Shown: piece after piece, positions 16,162 through 24,775 of the stretch
Numbering within the stretch: position 1 is the first letter of the stretch
Layout of the letters: each line of letters begins with the position of its first letter
From: SIG603 sp964369225
GTDB lineage: Bacteria > Bacillota > Clostridia > Oscillospirales > Acutalibacteraceae
DNA length: 64,000 nucleotides
Assembly (NCBI GenBank): GCA_964369225.1
Contig: CAYJER010000005.1
Location: 21,393 to 85,392 of the forward strand
Reading direction: 5' to 3'
Program-made: the position numbers and the translations under genes
The notes under the pieces: generated by a model
Seen by the model: only the letters and a program-made list of their open reading frames with translations
Databases searched by the model: none
What the model was told of the DNA's origin: nothing

Positions 16162-17197
16162 CCACTTCACCCCTTACGGCTATTGTGTCATAGCCTAGAA
16201 CCAGATTATTCTCACTGCCATTAATTCTAAAATTCAAGATATCCTCAACACCATCTACCGAAAGTAATTGAGCCTCTAGTTGACTTTTTCTTACAGTAAT
16301 AAAATCTGTATTTCCCCACTTTTTAACCAAAACCGCAAAATAATCGTCTATGGCATTAATTATCGCATCATAAATATCTTCCTGAGAATTTTTCGAGTAT
16401 GAAAAACTTAAATTTACAGCCACAGTCTTTGCCCCCTCAACAGTACAAATATGCCCGATTGGTACAAGTCCATTTCCGCCGCCGTCTTTCGTTGGATCAA
16501 ATATGTTTTGAACTTCTTCTACAAAACTTTGGACAGGACTTTTATTATCGGCGCCTAAAATTACAAGCTTGACAGTTCCAGGACCATTCCAAATTGATAC
16601 AACCTTAACAGCACTTATCCCCGCAATAGAACGTGCTTTTTCTATGTAATCTGCCCTGTTTCCGCCAAATGGTTGAGCGTTTACAAACTCAAAATATCTA
16701 TTTCTAAAAGTTTCTGTGTCCTCTTCGTCTTGCCCCTTTGTGTCAAGCGATTCAAAATAGCAGTGAATTAACACCGATATATAATCTATAGGAAGTAACT
16801 CTTCCTCTAAAACATTAGAAGCCGAACCTAATTGTTCACATTCAAGCAAGAACAGATCAATTCCAGCATAATCAATTACCTTAAAAGTAAATTCACCGCT
16901 CCTAAACCTGTGTCCTATCTCTACATTACCCAAAATATTACATATCCAGCGTGAAGCCGTGGCAGGCATAGGACTTAAACCTCTCTCTGCCGCACGTCTT
17001 ATCAAAAAATCTCTGCTTTGAGTATCCGCAAAACTCTCGGCTATTATTTTGTCAAATTCAGTGTAAGCTAAATAAAGTTCCATAGCACAAGGAGCTACAG
17101 CATTCATTATTATTGAACCCTCACGCCTATCAAGATGTGAGGGTACTAGGTTTAACATTCTTTCTAATATTTCTTCATAACTTATATTTTCGTACAT
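16145..17197 (-). CDS. Baseplate J family protein, XkdT-like (350 aa)
   Basis: A wedge protein of the contractile-tail baseplate (PF04865). Typical elements are SYEEILERMLNLVPSHLDRREGS near the start, SFADTQSRDFLIRRAAERGL, and the central GGNRADYIEKARSIAGISAV and IGHICTVEGA. Length is normal. It is preceded by the XkdS gene and overlaps XkdU. Confidence 0.93.
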   Translation of the reverse strand: MYENISYEEILERMLNLVPSHLDRREGSIIMNAVAPCAMELYLAYTEFDKIIAESFADTQSRDFLIRRAAERGLSPMPATASRWICNILGNVEIGHRFRSGEFTFKVIDYAGIDLFLLECEQLGSASNVLEEELLPIDYISVLIHCYFESLDTKGQDEEDTETFRNRYFEFVNAQPFGGNRADYIEKARSIAGISAVKVVSIWNGPGTVKLVILGADNKSPVQSFVEEVQNIFDPTKDGGGNGLVPIGHICTVEGAKTVAVNLSFSYSKNSQEDIYDAIINAIDDYFAVLVKKWGNTDFITVRKSQLEAQLLSVDGVEDILNFRINGSENNLVLGYDTIAVRGEVDATIT

Positions 17198-17199
17198 AT

Positions 17200-17592
17200 C
17201 TACCCTTCCATATCATAATTGATACTACCAAAAACAGAATTAACCGTAAACTTAGCAAAATATTTTCCATTGTCTTGGCTTATACTAAAATCTTCTACCG
17301 ATTTAATTCTGCTGTCTGTAAGTAAAGCCTCTTCAATTCTCTGTTTAAGCCTAACCTTAGTTAAATCAGGGTCAAGCGCATACAGACTAGCTAATTCACA
17401 ACCATAGTCCCACGAATAAATTACATGCTCAAACCTTTCTGTCTGTAGCATTAGATTAATACTTTGAATTAAAGCCTCTTTTCCGTCTATCAAAGAAGTA
17501 ATCCTATTCCCTTTTATCATGTATGTAATACTAGGCATTTCCGTTTGATCTCGTGAAAAATTCAACAACAACTCATTAGTTTGTGGAATCAA
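17200..17592 (-). CDS. XkdS-like protein (DUF2634, 130 aa)
   Basis: A gp25/W-like baseplate wedge component. MIKGNRITSLIDGKEALIQS, YSWDYGCELASLYALDPD and the late FTVNSVFGSINYD fit DUF2634. The start is TTG 17592 after GGGAGGGAGAG, overlapping the XkdQ end by 17 bases. Confidence 0.85.
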   Translation of the reverse strand: MIPQTNELLLNFSRDQTEMPSITYMIKGNRITSLIDGKEALIQSINLMLQTERFEHVIYSWDYGCELASLYALDPDLTKVRLKQRIEEALLTDSRIKSVEDFSISQDNGKYFAKFTVNSVFGSINYDMEG

Positions 17593-18556
17593 TTATCTCT
17601 CCCTCCCATTCTTCCAAAGTGCTAAGTTGCATCCCCATAAAATGACTGCTTCCCTCTATGCTATGTGTTACAGACTCAACCATCATCACATGTCTTATTT
17701 GAGTGTCATTAAGTTTTAAGTCAAGCACAAGGCTACTACCAGCTCTCACTCTAACGTCTCCGAAACTAGTAGTCACAAACAAAGATACATTTAGCCTGTT
17801 TTTCTGTTTAAGAACTGATGAAGCCATAGCCCTAATTTCAGCAATTTCCAGTTGATTTTTAGACTCATAAAGCTCTAACACGCCCCATTTTTCCTGAGAA
17901 TTTTTATCTTCTGCAACTATCATCTCTCTTTTTCCGCTTTTAGAATCATCCTTAGAATATTTGACCCTTGTGTACACATCATTATCAATGCTTGTAACAT
18001 AGCTATAATTTTGTATATTCTTTTCATTAAGTGCAAGTGGTATAAACATAGAACTAGCCTTTTTTAAAGAAAGCTTACCAAAGTCATCAAACAATATTAA
18101 CTCTTCGCCTGTCATCTCAAGAGTTTCTTTATATCCCCTAGCTAAAATATCAAAGCCTGTACCCTCTTCTACTCTGCCTAAAATAATGTGTCCGCTGTCT
18201 TCAATTGTTCCTGTTTTAAGCTTAAACTCATTTGCCATCTGCCTTAAAAGATCAGAATATTTCTTGTTGCTGTAAACTATACTAGTCCTGTTTTTCAAGT
18301 ATCTTAACTGATCATAACATAGAATAGACAAGGTATCAGGACTGTTCTGAGACTTTTCAAAGACAAAACCATAAAAAATATTTATATCATCAACTACAAG
18401 GCTAACCGCATCACCTTCACTAATGTTAAGATATTTATCTATAACACAGTTAAATCTTAAAGTACCAGCCCTACCACTCTTATACGTTTCTAGCACAACC
18501 TCGCCTGTCACCACAGGACTATATACACCCTTAGAATTTTCAAAATATATCCTCAT
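17576..18556 (-). CDS. XkdQ/YqbQ-like tail hub protein (326 aa)
   Basis: A baseplate hub protein (gpD/gp27-like fold). The N-terminal half has AGTLRFNCVIDKYLNISEGDA and FYGFVFEKSQ, the middle a DQLRYLKNRTSIVYSN and FDILARGYKETLEMTGEEL region, the end SLVLDLKLNDTQIRHVMMV, all typical for XkdQ. A 395-base non-coding insertion separates it from the LysM gene upstream, although these genes are normally adjacent. Confidence 0.88.
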   Translation of the reverse strand: MRIYFENSKGVYSPVVTGEVVLETYKSGRAGTLRFNCVIDKYLNISEGDAVSLVVDDINIFYGFVFEKSQNSPDTLSILCYDQLRYLKNRTSIVYSNKKYSDLLRQMANEFKLKTGTIEDSGHIILGRVEEGTGFDILARGYKETLEMTGEELILFDDFGKLSLKKASSMFIPLALNEKNIQNYSYVTSIDNDVYTRVKYSKDDSKSGKREMIVAEDKNSQEKWGVLELYESKNQLEIAEIRAMASSVLKQKNRLNVSLFVTTSFGDVRVRAGSSLVLDLKLNDTQIRHVMMVESVTHSIEGSSHFMGMQLSTLEEWEGEIIDSTN

Positions 18557-18951
18557 ATGACATGGACTTTCCTTTCATTCATTCGTACATATCTTCTCTT
18601 AACTTTAGAATTTAATCAACCTTAATACTTATTTGTAGGGGCTGGTCATTAGCCATGTAGGGGCGGATACAGAGACCAGACGTGCCTCTTGCAATTTTTG
18701 ATTTAAATAAATTCGGTAAAACGCACAATTAATGTAGGGGACGGGTTTTCCGTCCCGTGGTAATTTATCTAAAATCTCTAGTTTTTCGGGACGGAAAACC
18801 CGTCCCCTACATGGCTAAATTTTCCTAATAGGCAGGTCTTGGCAGAGACCCTCCCCTACAATCAGTTTTAAAGTTTTTGTTTTAATATCGTATTACTACT
18901 TAGTAAAGATTTGAACTTAACAGAGTACTACATTAATTTATACAAGTTTTC
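18557..18951. other. Non-coding insertion inside the phage operon (family A repeat)
   Basis: This gap between the LysM and XkdQ genes carries a nested family A repeat (18633-18861) and no open frame of note. Other gaps in the cluster are mostly under 30 bases. The gap may interrupt read-through or hold a promoter; I see no strong one. Confidence 0.7.
18633..18861. repeat. Family A repeat, nested copy A1
   Basis: Outer ends TTGTAGGGG (18633-) and CTCCCCTACAA (-18861). Inside it is a second complete element (18733-18811): TGTAGGGGACGGGTTTTCC ... pairs with GGAAAACCCGTCCCCTACA. A third TGTAGGGG end (18656-) lies in the left outer part. Related copies are at 36185, 38785, 41795, 44970 and 63045. 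Confidence 0.85.
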
Positions 18952-19614
18952 CTAAACCAACACTATAACTGTCCCAGGGAAAATCCACCAATGCCCACTC
19001 TCCCGTGGATACCCGTTCTTTAAGGCTACACTATCAAGTAAAATTTTATTAGCATTATATATATCAGTCCACTTATTTACATCGCCATAAATTCTCTTTG
19101 CAATAATACTCAAAGTGTCACCACTCTTAATTGTATAGCTCTCCTTTGTTTGAGTGACAGGCGGTCTGACTACTCCAGTACTCGCCTGCTCTATTAACTT
19201 TGTCTGATAATGAACATAGTCTTTCAAGCTAAGTTTCAGCACAATGTCTCCATTTTCAGCGGAAGAAAACTTCCATGATATTTCTTCTAAAGTCACTTTT
19301 TTATTGCTAAATTCATCAGAATTCACCCCTGTAAGAACTGTGAAATCCACCACTTCTTTTGCCGACTTAATATTCTCAAGAGCAGTTATATAATACATTG
19401 CATCAACAAACGACACATCTTCATACAACGCAAAATGATATTTACGCCTTGGCAAAATCGCAGTAAAACTATAAGAACTAAGCCCTCTATTCTTAATAAT
19501 TGTAAGTTCGCTGTCATCCACAAGGCTTAAAGTAATGTTTTTATTCTTGTTTGTAACCGTAATTTCAGAGGGTGCAATCGGTAATAACATGTCCTTAATA
19601 TACACTCTATACAT
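18952..19614 (-). CDS. LysM-domain baseplate protein, XkdP-like (220 aa)
   Basis: The N-terminal domain (~1-130) is the tail-tip domain seen ahead of LysM in PBSX-type phages (LPIAPSEITVTNKNKN). The C-terminal LysM at ~165-218 (YTIKSGDTLSIIAKRIYGD ... IYNANK ... WWIFPGTVIVLV) binds peptidoglycan or glycan. ATG 19614 overlaps the upstream stop (TGATG) after GGAGGGTG. Confidence 0.9.
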   Translation of the reverse strand: MYRVYIKDMLLPIAPSEITVTNKNKNITLSLVDDSELTIIKNRGLSSYSFTAILPRRKYHFALYEDVSFVDAMYYITALENIKSAKEVVDFTVLTGVNSDEFSNKKVTLEEISWKFSSAENGDIVLKLSLKDYVHYQTKLIEQASTGVVRPPVTQTKESYTIKSGDTLSIIAKRIYGDVNKWTDIYNANKILLDSVALKNGYPRESGHWWIFPGTVIVLV

Positions 19615-20105
19615 CAATATACACCCTCCGCACCAGAGAATAATGCCTCTTCAAGCTTTTTAGTTATCTCATTCATAATTTTTTTGCTATCCCAATCTTT
19701 AGTAAAACTATTTGTCATACCAGACAAATCTATATTTAAGTTTGAACTCTCATTTTGCAAGGATTTAGCTTGACTAAATTTTCTAAGACTATCCATTTGA
19801 TTTAATTCAAGCTTGTCATCAGTCGTCAAATTATCATTAAACTGATAATTTTTCACAGCGTTTTCACTGTTTGAACTGCTAAAAAAATTGTTCGTGTTGT
19901 TGTCAACAACATTATCAATTACATTTCTATTCATAATATTACTAATCTGCGAATTACTGTAAAAAGAATTATTTAATGATTCCTGATAATTCTTCTCTTT
20001 AATCTTTGAATTTTCACCACTAGCAACAAGAAATAATTTATCTGTAAAATTTTGAGCCAAACTGTTTTTAAAGCTATTTATCTTGTCTAAATTTTCATAA
20101 AACAA
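19614..20105 (-). CDS. Short tape-measure-like protein (about 163 aa)
   Basis: The position between the tail chaperone and the LysM protein is that of the tape measure (XkdO), usually 600-1500 residues. This one is ~163 residues, Asn/Ser-rich and polar (NSQISNIMNRNVIDNVVDNN). Its end, DWDSKKIMNEITKKLEEALF, resembles the C-terminal end of Clostridia tape measures, by eye. If it is the tape measure, at about 0.15 nm per residue the tail would be near 25 nm. Start TTG 20105 after AAAGGGGTGATAATA; GTG 20114 is an alternative. No frame with a long tape measure exists elsewhere in the cluster. It could instead be an unrelated tail protein. Confidence 0.6.
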   Translation of the reverse strand: MFYENLDKINSFKNSLAQNFTDKLFLVASGENSKIKEKNYQESLNNSFYSNSQISNIMNRNVIDNVVDNNTNNFFSSSNSENAVKNYQFNDNLTTDDKLELNQMDSLRKFSQAKSLQNESSNLNIDLSGMTNSFTKDWDSKKIMNEITKKLEEALFSGAEGVY

Positions 20106-20110
20106 TATTA

Positions 20111-20242
20111 TCACCCCTTTAAAGATTCAATCTTTAAGTCTATACAAGCTATAACAAAGGCTCTTTCATTCTCACTCATGGTTAAAAACTTTTCAGGACT
20201 AATACTTAAATTATGGAGGCAATAGTAGGCATAATTCGCCAA
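20111..20242 (-). CDS. Chaperone second frame (frameshift extension, 43 aa if separate)
   Basis: An open frame after the chaperone, with TTG 20242 behind AGGGGGCGATAG. The product LANYAYYCLHNLSISPEKFL then MSENERAFVIACIDLK resembles the second-frame part of tail assembly chaperones. It is also in the -1 frame relative to the upstream gene and open back to 20263, so it can be read as a C-terminal extension of 51 codons after slippage at the AAAAAAC heptamer. Confidence 0.75.
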   Translation of the reverse strand: MANYAYYCLHNLSISPEKFLTMSENERAFVIACIDLKIESLKG

Positions 20243-20259
20243 TCTATCGCCCCCTTTTA

Positions 20260-20658
20260 TTAGTTTTTTGCTTCTACCACAAGCTGAGCCTCAGACTTGA
20301 ACCCGTTAACCTCTAACACTTTCGCACCTAAAGCCTCATACTCTCCCGCACTGAGCATGGTTCTTAATAAGTCTTCTGCTGTTTTTACCTTATAAGAGTC
20401 TTGCAATTGAACGCTGTTTAAGTCAGGATATATCACACATCTTGAACACAATTTCGACTGATATTCTTCCGCATCAAAAAAGCTTCCATCCTTTTTATAG
20501 CTTGTGCATTCACTTCTAAGCCTACTGTTCTCAAGAGCCGTTATGCAAACAATATGCCACTTAACAGGCTCCTCATTTTCTGTAAACCTTCCAGAAACAA
20601 TCACCGTTTGCTTTTCTATTTTTTTTGCATTATCTGCTAAAAAAGCCTTAAAATCCAT
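20260..20658 (-). CDS. Tail assembly chaperone, XkdN-like (132 aa)
   Basis: Assists tape-measure folding during tail assembly and is absent from the particle. MDFKAFLADNAKKIEKQ, LENSRLRSECTSY and VYPDLNSVQLQDSY-type sequence near CVIYPDLNSVQLQ with LLRTMLSAGEYEAL are the XkdN pattern. The last codons GCA-AAA-AAC-TAA contain the slippery heptamer A-AAA-AAC (20263-20269), in the right frame for -1 slippage into the next frame. Both short and extended forms are expected. Confidence 0.88.
   Translation of the reverse strand: MDFKAFLADNAKKIEKQTVIVSGRFTENEEPVKWHIVCITALENSRLRSECTSYKKDGSFFDAEEYQSKLCSRCVIYPDLNSVQLQDSYKVKTAEDLLRTMLSAGEYEALGAKVLEVNGFKSEAQLVVEAKN
20263..20269 (-). other. -1 ribosomal frameshift site (A-AAA-AAC)
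   Basis: The heptamer has the X-XXY-YYZ form in the zero frame and is followed immediately by the stop TAA. A -1 shift gives CTA-ATA-AAA-GGG and 48 further codons to the stop at 20111-20113. Confidence 0.75.
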
Positions 20659-20663
20659 AAGCC

Positions 20664-21140
20664 TTACTCCATTCCGCTAATCAAACTAAACTTTTCAGGC
20701 ATTTCCCAATCATCAAAAGTACCGCTTATATCCTCTGTAAGAGTTTGAGTGTTAGAGTCAAACTTAGTTAAAACTCCACCCTTAGTAAGGCAGTTCTTTA
20801 AAATAATCGTCTGTCTTCCAACAGAACAAGCAGGGTCTTCATTACAAACCTGTATGTCCATTATTGGCAAGCTTCCATTCTTCTTATACTCAAAAAGCAT
20901 CTCTCTTAATACCGATTGATTATAATGTGCAGTTGCTTTCCATGTACCTTTCCAACCAGCTGGCTTAGTACCCTTGCCTGTCTTACCCAAAATTGAAACC
21001 TCTGTAAGCTCTACTTCCATTTTAGCCTCAAACGAAATTAACTGCATAAGGTTATATCTCTTCTCACCAATCGTTATATATGCAGTCGCCAATGCCCCCG
21101 AAATAGTATCAAAGGCTTTCATTACCGATGAATTACTCAA
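20664..21140 (-). CDS. Tail tube protein, XkdM-like (158 aa)
   Basis: Inner tube subunit of the contractile tail. GALATAYITIGEKRYNLMQL, EAKMEVELTEVSILGKTGKG, WKGTWKATAHYNQSVLREML and FDDWEMPEKF fit the XkdM family. Start is TTG 21140 seven bases after AAGGAGG. It follows the sheath gene, the standard order. Confidence 0.92.
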   Translation of the reverse strand: MSNSSVMKAFDTISGALATAYITIGEKRYNLMQLISFEAKMEVELTEVSILGKTGKGTKPAGWKGTWKATAHYNQSVLREMLFEYKKNGSLPIMDIQVCNEDPACSVGRQTIILKNCLTKGGVLTKFDSNTQTLTEDISGTFDDWEMPEKFSLISGME

Positions 21141-21152
21141 AACTTAACCTCC

Positions 21153-22466
21153 TTACATCACTACAACATTCATATAAAGAGCCTCCATAGCCCCAGCTAC
21201 TACTATCTCTTTAATGCTACAAACTACTTTTTCCTTGCTTTCACCTTGCGATACCACAACATTGTCAGTGCTAAATTCAGATATCGCCCTAGCCGATTGC
21301 AACGTTTCTAGTATTTTGCAAACATCATTCCAAAACGAAATTCTACCCTGTGAATCATTAGCTACCTTGCCTAAGTACTTCCCATTAAACAAACTAGCAA
21401 TCGCATTTGCAATGCTAAAACAAATTCTAACAGTTTGATTAGATGCAAAATCCTCGCCTTTTTCATAGCTAAAACTTACAAGACTGTTAATGTCTCTTAA
21501 CACAGAGGCTCTGCCATTCACACTGTGGAAAGTAAACCTACCCTCTTTTATTTTTTCCTTAAGTTGCGCCTGATTATAAGCAAGGTCTACACTTAGCTCA
21601 CCATCATAAGTTCTGCCTGTAAGTGTCTGCCCAGCTTGTGCCGAACTTTGAGCGCCTGCCACCCAATAAACTAAACCCCATTCTGGCAAGCCAGATAAAA
21701 CTTCATTTTCTATGTTTATAAGACCCTCCCAGTCAGCCTCATTTGCCCTGTAACAGACAAGCTGAAAGTTAGCGCCAGTCTCTTCACACATTCTTTGAGT
21801 ATACGCCTTAAACACTGCAATTGTATCTTGACTTTCTGTAGGACAAGCCAAAATATCATAGCTATAACTCTCCATAAAATTAAGGAAATTTATATAATCT
21901 TGCCCTGTAATAGTTTGGGCATTTTCGCCACCCTCAAGTTGTAAGAAAGTCGCTGTATTAAGACTTGTGTCTCTTAAGAAATCAACATAATCATTGTTTT
22001 TAAGGTCAATAGCAGATATAACCTCTTGTGAATCTACAAGCAAATAATCAACATAAGTACTTACCCAATAGTAACCAGAGTTATCTATGCTATTCCTTAT
22101 AGAAATACTAATGTCATTGCCTCTAATTCCGCTGTATTTAGCAGTGCAATAAATATTTCTCGCCTTTTGAGCCGAGCTGCCAAGCCTATAGGCTAGAACC
22201 TCTTTCGCATTTTTAAATAATTCCCTTATAGCAATTAACTCATCATCTGAATAGTCATAGCCTAATTTTTTAACACAGTCATCAAAAATTGTTTCTGAAT
22301 TAAGTCTTATCACCTCATTTTCTGCACCCCAATCCAAAATCAATGGAACAGCCACAGTTCCTCTCTCTGATATTCCCTGTGACACCACCGAGGGATTAGT
22401 AAAATTAATATAAGTACCCGGGAGTATCTTGTCTTGATAACTCCAATTACCTCCGCCTAACGCCAT
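21153..22466 (-). CDS. Tail sheath protein, XkdK-like (437 aa)
   Basis: The contracting outer sheath. The start MALGGGNWSYQDKILPGTYI, then RGTVAVPLILDWG near the N terminus, VLAYRLGSSAQKARNIYCTA, a central FLNFMESYSYDILACP, and the C-terminal region with FASNQTVRICFSIANAI are typical of Firmicutes sheath proteins. Length is normal. Confidence 0.95.
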   Translation of the reverse strand: MALGGGNWSYQDKILPGTYINFTNPSVVSQGISERGTVAVPLILDWGAENEVIRLNSETIFDDCVKKLGYDYSDDELIAIRELFKNAKEVLAYRLGSSAQKARNIYCTAKYSGIRGNDISISIRNSIDNSGYYWVSTYVDYLLVDSQEVISAIDLKNNDYVDFLRDTSLNTATFLQLEGGENAQTITGQDYINFLNFMESYSYDILACPTESQDTIAVFKAYTQRMCEETGANFQLVCYRANEADWEGLINIENEVLSGLPEWGLVYWVAGAQSSAQAGQTLTGRTYDGELSVDLAYNQAQLKEKIKEGRFTFHSVNGRASVLRDINSLVSFSYEKGEDFASNQTVRICFSIANAIASLFNGKYLGKVANDSQGRISFWNDVCKILETLQSARAISEFSTDNVVVSQGESKEKVVCSIKEIVVAGAMEALYMNVVVM

Positions 22467-22622
22467 CTAAATTCTCCTCTCTTTATAACTATTTATTATT
22501 TCTCTCACTTCTTCTAAGCTGTACTCAACATCTTTTTCAAGCAAGGCTTTTACTAAATCCTTTTCAAGGTAAAACTCCTTAGAGTCAGCAATTTGCCCTA
22601 CTAAATATTTACTGTTCTGCAT
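22467..22622 (-). CDS. Small phage protein between tail terminator and sheath (51 aa)
   Basis: ATG 22622 follows GGGAGAGC and overlaps the end of the upstream gene; the stop abuts the sheath start. The product MQNSKYLVGQIADSKEFYLE ... EDLVKALLEKDVEYSLEEVR-like sequence is charged and helical. PBSX-type clusters often hold a short gene here (XkdJ/gp-like region). Function unknown. Confidence 0.7.
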   Translation of the reverse strand: MQNSKYLVGQIADSKEFYLEKDLVKALLEKDVEYSLEEVREIINSYKERRI

Positions 22623-23013
22623 ATAAAAGCTCTCCCATATAGTCTTTATTCACGCCCTCTCTCACACTAAACGAATATTGAACCGTAAGCGTTAGAGTTT
22701 CTTTTTCTATTTTCTGCTCTTTTATATAACCTCTAATAGAAAAATCCTCATCTAAACTTACAAGCTCAACTGCCCTGTGCAAAAGCACAGAGCAGTCATA
22801 TAGGTTTGATACATCTTCATCATATTTTTTAATGCTAAATTCAAGACTGTATTTAGTAAGCCTAGAGGGCAAAGGTTGCGACTTAACACTAGTTAAAGCT
22901 ATTATAAAAGAAGCTTTCTGCATTCCCTGTTCTACAGGAGGTTTAAATATTTTCTCATTTGGAAAGACTACTTTAATGCCTTTACAAAGAGCCTCATAAA
23001 CATCATTAACCAT
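22609..23013 (-). CDS. Tail terminator family protein (134 aa)
   Basis: MVNDVYEALCKGIKVVFPNE at the start, ASFIIALTSVKSQPLPSRLT and ILTLTVQYSFSVRE-like end (ETLTLTVQYSFSVREG) match the head-tail junction protein that caps the tail tube in PBSX-like phages (DUF6838 type). ATG 23013 is chosen on homology; a longer frame starts at 23127 but would overlap the upstream gene deeply. Confidence 0.75.
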   Translation of the reverse strand: MVNDVYEALCKGIKVVFPNEKIFKPPVEQGMQKASFIIALTSVKSQPLPSRLTKYSLEFSIKKYDEDVSNLYDCSVLLHRAVELVSLDEDFSIRGYIKEQKIEKETLTLTVQYSFSVREGVNKDYMGELLYAEQ

Positions 23014-23017
23014 AAAT

Positions 23018-23365
23018 TTAAATCCATCTTTCAAATATTTCAACTGGTATTTCCTTGTGTCTGCTATAAATTCGCTGAATTCCAGAACGTATAAAAGTTT
23101 GCTCCTGTGAATTTTTTCTAACAACAATCTTAGAGCCTAACGGAATGTTATAATCCTTTTCAACTAGCAACACAGCAATTTCTTTAGCAGTCTTTTTCTC
23201 GTCTCCACTTAAAGAGCTGTGACTAGTCTTATATGTAAGTGTGCATGGAATATCTTTATATAAAATTTTTTCTATATATTCAGCAATTGCACTTCCTTCA
23301 ATAATCTCACGAACATACACATCACAAGAATCATGTCTCATAAAATAAGTGCCACGGTTCACCAC
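23018..23365 (-). CDS. Head closure / minor capsid protein (115 aa)
   Basis: A small protein in the position of the head closure (stopper) gene. It reads MRHDSCDVYVREIIEGSAIA, CTLTYKTSHSSLSGDEKKTA and NIPLGSKIVVRKN, a beta-rich pattern in line with head-tail stoppers. The call is mainly by position. Confidence 0.7.
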   Translation of the reverse strand: MVNRGTYFMRHDSCDVYVREIIEGSAIAEYIEKILYKDIPCTLTYKTSHSSLSGDEKKTAKEIAVLLVEKDYNIPLGSKIVVRKNSQEQTFIRSGIQRIYSRHKEIPVEIFERWI

Positions 23366-23700
23366 AGTATCCTCCTGTATTTCGAGATTTTATACTCTGT
23401 TATACGAGAATACTCTTCTGCAATATCCCAAAGAGAAGTGCCAGCCTTGTAACTAGCACTAACTAAACCCTCTTTTACACTGGTAACATCTCTCTCGCCT
23501 TTAGCCATAAGGTCATCTTTAATAAGTAAACCTGTTGCAATCTCGGCTACTAAATAGTTTGCCTGTTCGTCTAACTCTTCAACATGAGTCAAAAGCTCGT
23601 TTATCGCCCTTTCTATACACCTATCGACCCGTGGGTCATCAAGTTCTGAAAGGCTTAAATCCTTTAGTCTTTCACTAATTATCGCTCTTATCTCTGGCAT
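23359..23700 (-). CDS. Head-tail connector, gp6/gp15-like (113 aa)
   Basis: MPEIRAIISERLKDLSLSEL at the start is followed by helical sequence DPRVDRCIERAINELLTHVE and YLVAEIATGLLIKDDL. Short all-helical proteins directly after the capsid gene are connector adaptors that sit under the portal. ATG 23700 is used; the longer frame to 23883 overlaps the capsid gene in an unlikely way. Confidence 0.75.
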   Translation of the reverse strand: MPEIRAIISERLKDLSLSELDDPRVDRCIERAINELLTHVEELDEQANYLVAEIATGLLIKDDLMAKGERDVTSVKEGLVSASYKAGTSLWDIAEEYSRITEYKISKYRRILW

Positions 23701-23704
23701 AGGC

Positions 23705-24757
23705 TTAACCCTTAGAAAGTATTCTACAAATTGGAATAGCCTTATGATTAATATATGTTCTACTATCCTCTGTAGCCTCACCAGAATGAACCAGTGTCCA
23801 GTTAGCTCCCTTTTCAAGCTCTGCATCAGTAGGTGATAAACTAGCCTGTGAAGACTTTTCATAAGATATTCCATAAGGAGCAAACACTTTTCTTTGTCTC
23901 ATATAAAGTGTGTCTTCACCGCCGTTTGTCTTAGGATCTCTAGCAATTTCAAAAGGCACTTTAGCACCGATATCTTCATAAAAAATTGAACCAGCACCTA
24001 GAACATAACTAGTATAAATGTCATCTGAACCACTGGTGTCAATCGGCATATTGTCGTCCACTAAAACTAGTTTACCATTCCACGTTCCAAGCTCTAAATC
24101 TCTTGTAATCCCGTCTTTATCTGTGTACTTTAGGTGCTCAATAAGCTGTAGATTTTCAAGATTTGTCGCAACATCGGAGTGCATAATAACCATTGCGAAT
24201 TTCTTTTTATTTGCCCCACAAGCCTTATTAATTGCCCTGTTAAGGCTTGTAGCTGTCATGTTTCCATCACTCTCGGCGGTAATATCGCTTGTGTGATTAG
24301 TAACAAACTCTGTATTCTTAGTGCCGGTCATAGAGAAAATACCTTTAAGCGACGCTAGAATAGAATTTTGGTCTATGCTGTCTTGATACTCGGCAACCTG
24401 AGATGCCACGTTTTCCATAAAGTCAACACCGCCTGTAACATCATAAGAGAAATCTCTCTCAATCCAAGCCTTAGCCCTACCGACAACAATTACACCTTGC
24501 TCAAAAGTCTTAGTTCCTGTGGCAGTGATATCAGTTTGTCCGTCATAGTTAAGCGCATCGCCATCAATCATACCACGCATTGCCATTCTCGCATAGTTTG
24601 CACCATCTTGCGAGGTAAAAGCCTCTTTGATATCAACATTCGAGGCAAGCGCACCACATTTTTTAAGCTCGTTCATTTTAAGGTTTGGAACTCTGTCAAC
24701 CATATAACGAAAAGCCTCTGCATTAAAACTCTTTGAATTAAATTTTGAATTTGCCAT
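23705..24757 (-). CDS. Major capsid protein (350 aa)
   Basis: The shell subunit. It follows the scaffold gene, begins MANSKFNSKSFNAEAFRYMV, and contains FEQGVIVVGRAKAWIERDFS, FAMVIMHSDVATNL and RQRKVFAPYGISYEK, the pattern of HK97-fold coat proteins of Clostridia phages. GGGGGTATTTAA precedes ATG 24757. No head protease gene is present, consistent with a capsid that matures without cleavage. Confidence 0.9.
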   Translation of the reverse strand: MANSKFNSKSFNAEAFRYMVDRVPNLKMNELKKCGALASNVDIKEAFTSQDGANYARMAMRGMIDGDALNYDGQTDITATGTKTFEQGVIVVGRAKAWIERDFSYDVTGGVDFMENVASQVAEYQDSIDQNSILASLKGIFSMTGTKNTEFVTNHTSDITAESDGNMTATSLNRAINKACGANKKKFAMVIMHSDVATNLENLQLIEHLKYTDKDGITRDLELGTWNGKLVLVDDNMPIDTSGSDDIYTSYVLGAGSIFYEDIGAKVPFEIARDPKTNGGEDTLYMRQRKVFAPYGISYEKSSQASLSPTDAELEKGANWTLVHSGEATEDSRTYINHKAIPICRILSKG

Positions 24758-24775
24758 TTAAATACCCCCATTAAA

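Noticed and set aside
18733..18811. Family A hairpin as an ordinary rho-independent terminator
   Set aside because: There is no U-tract after the stem and the same structure recurs at many loci with different neighbours.
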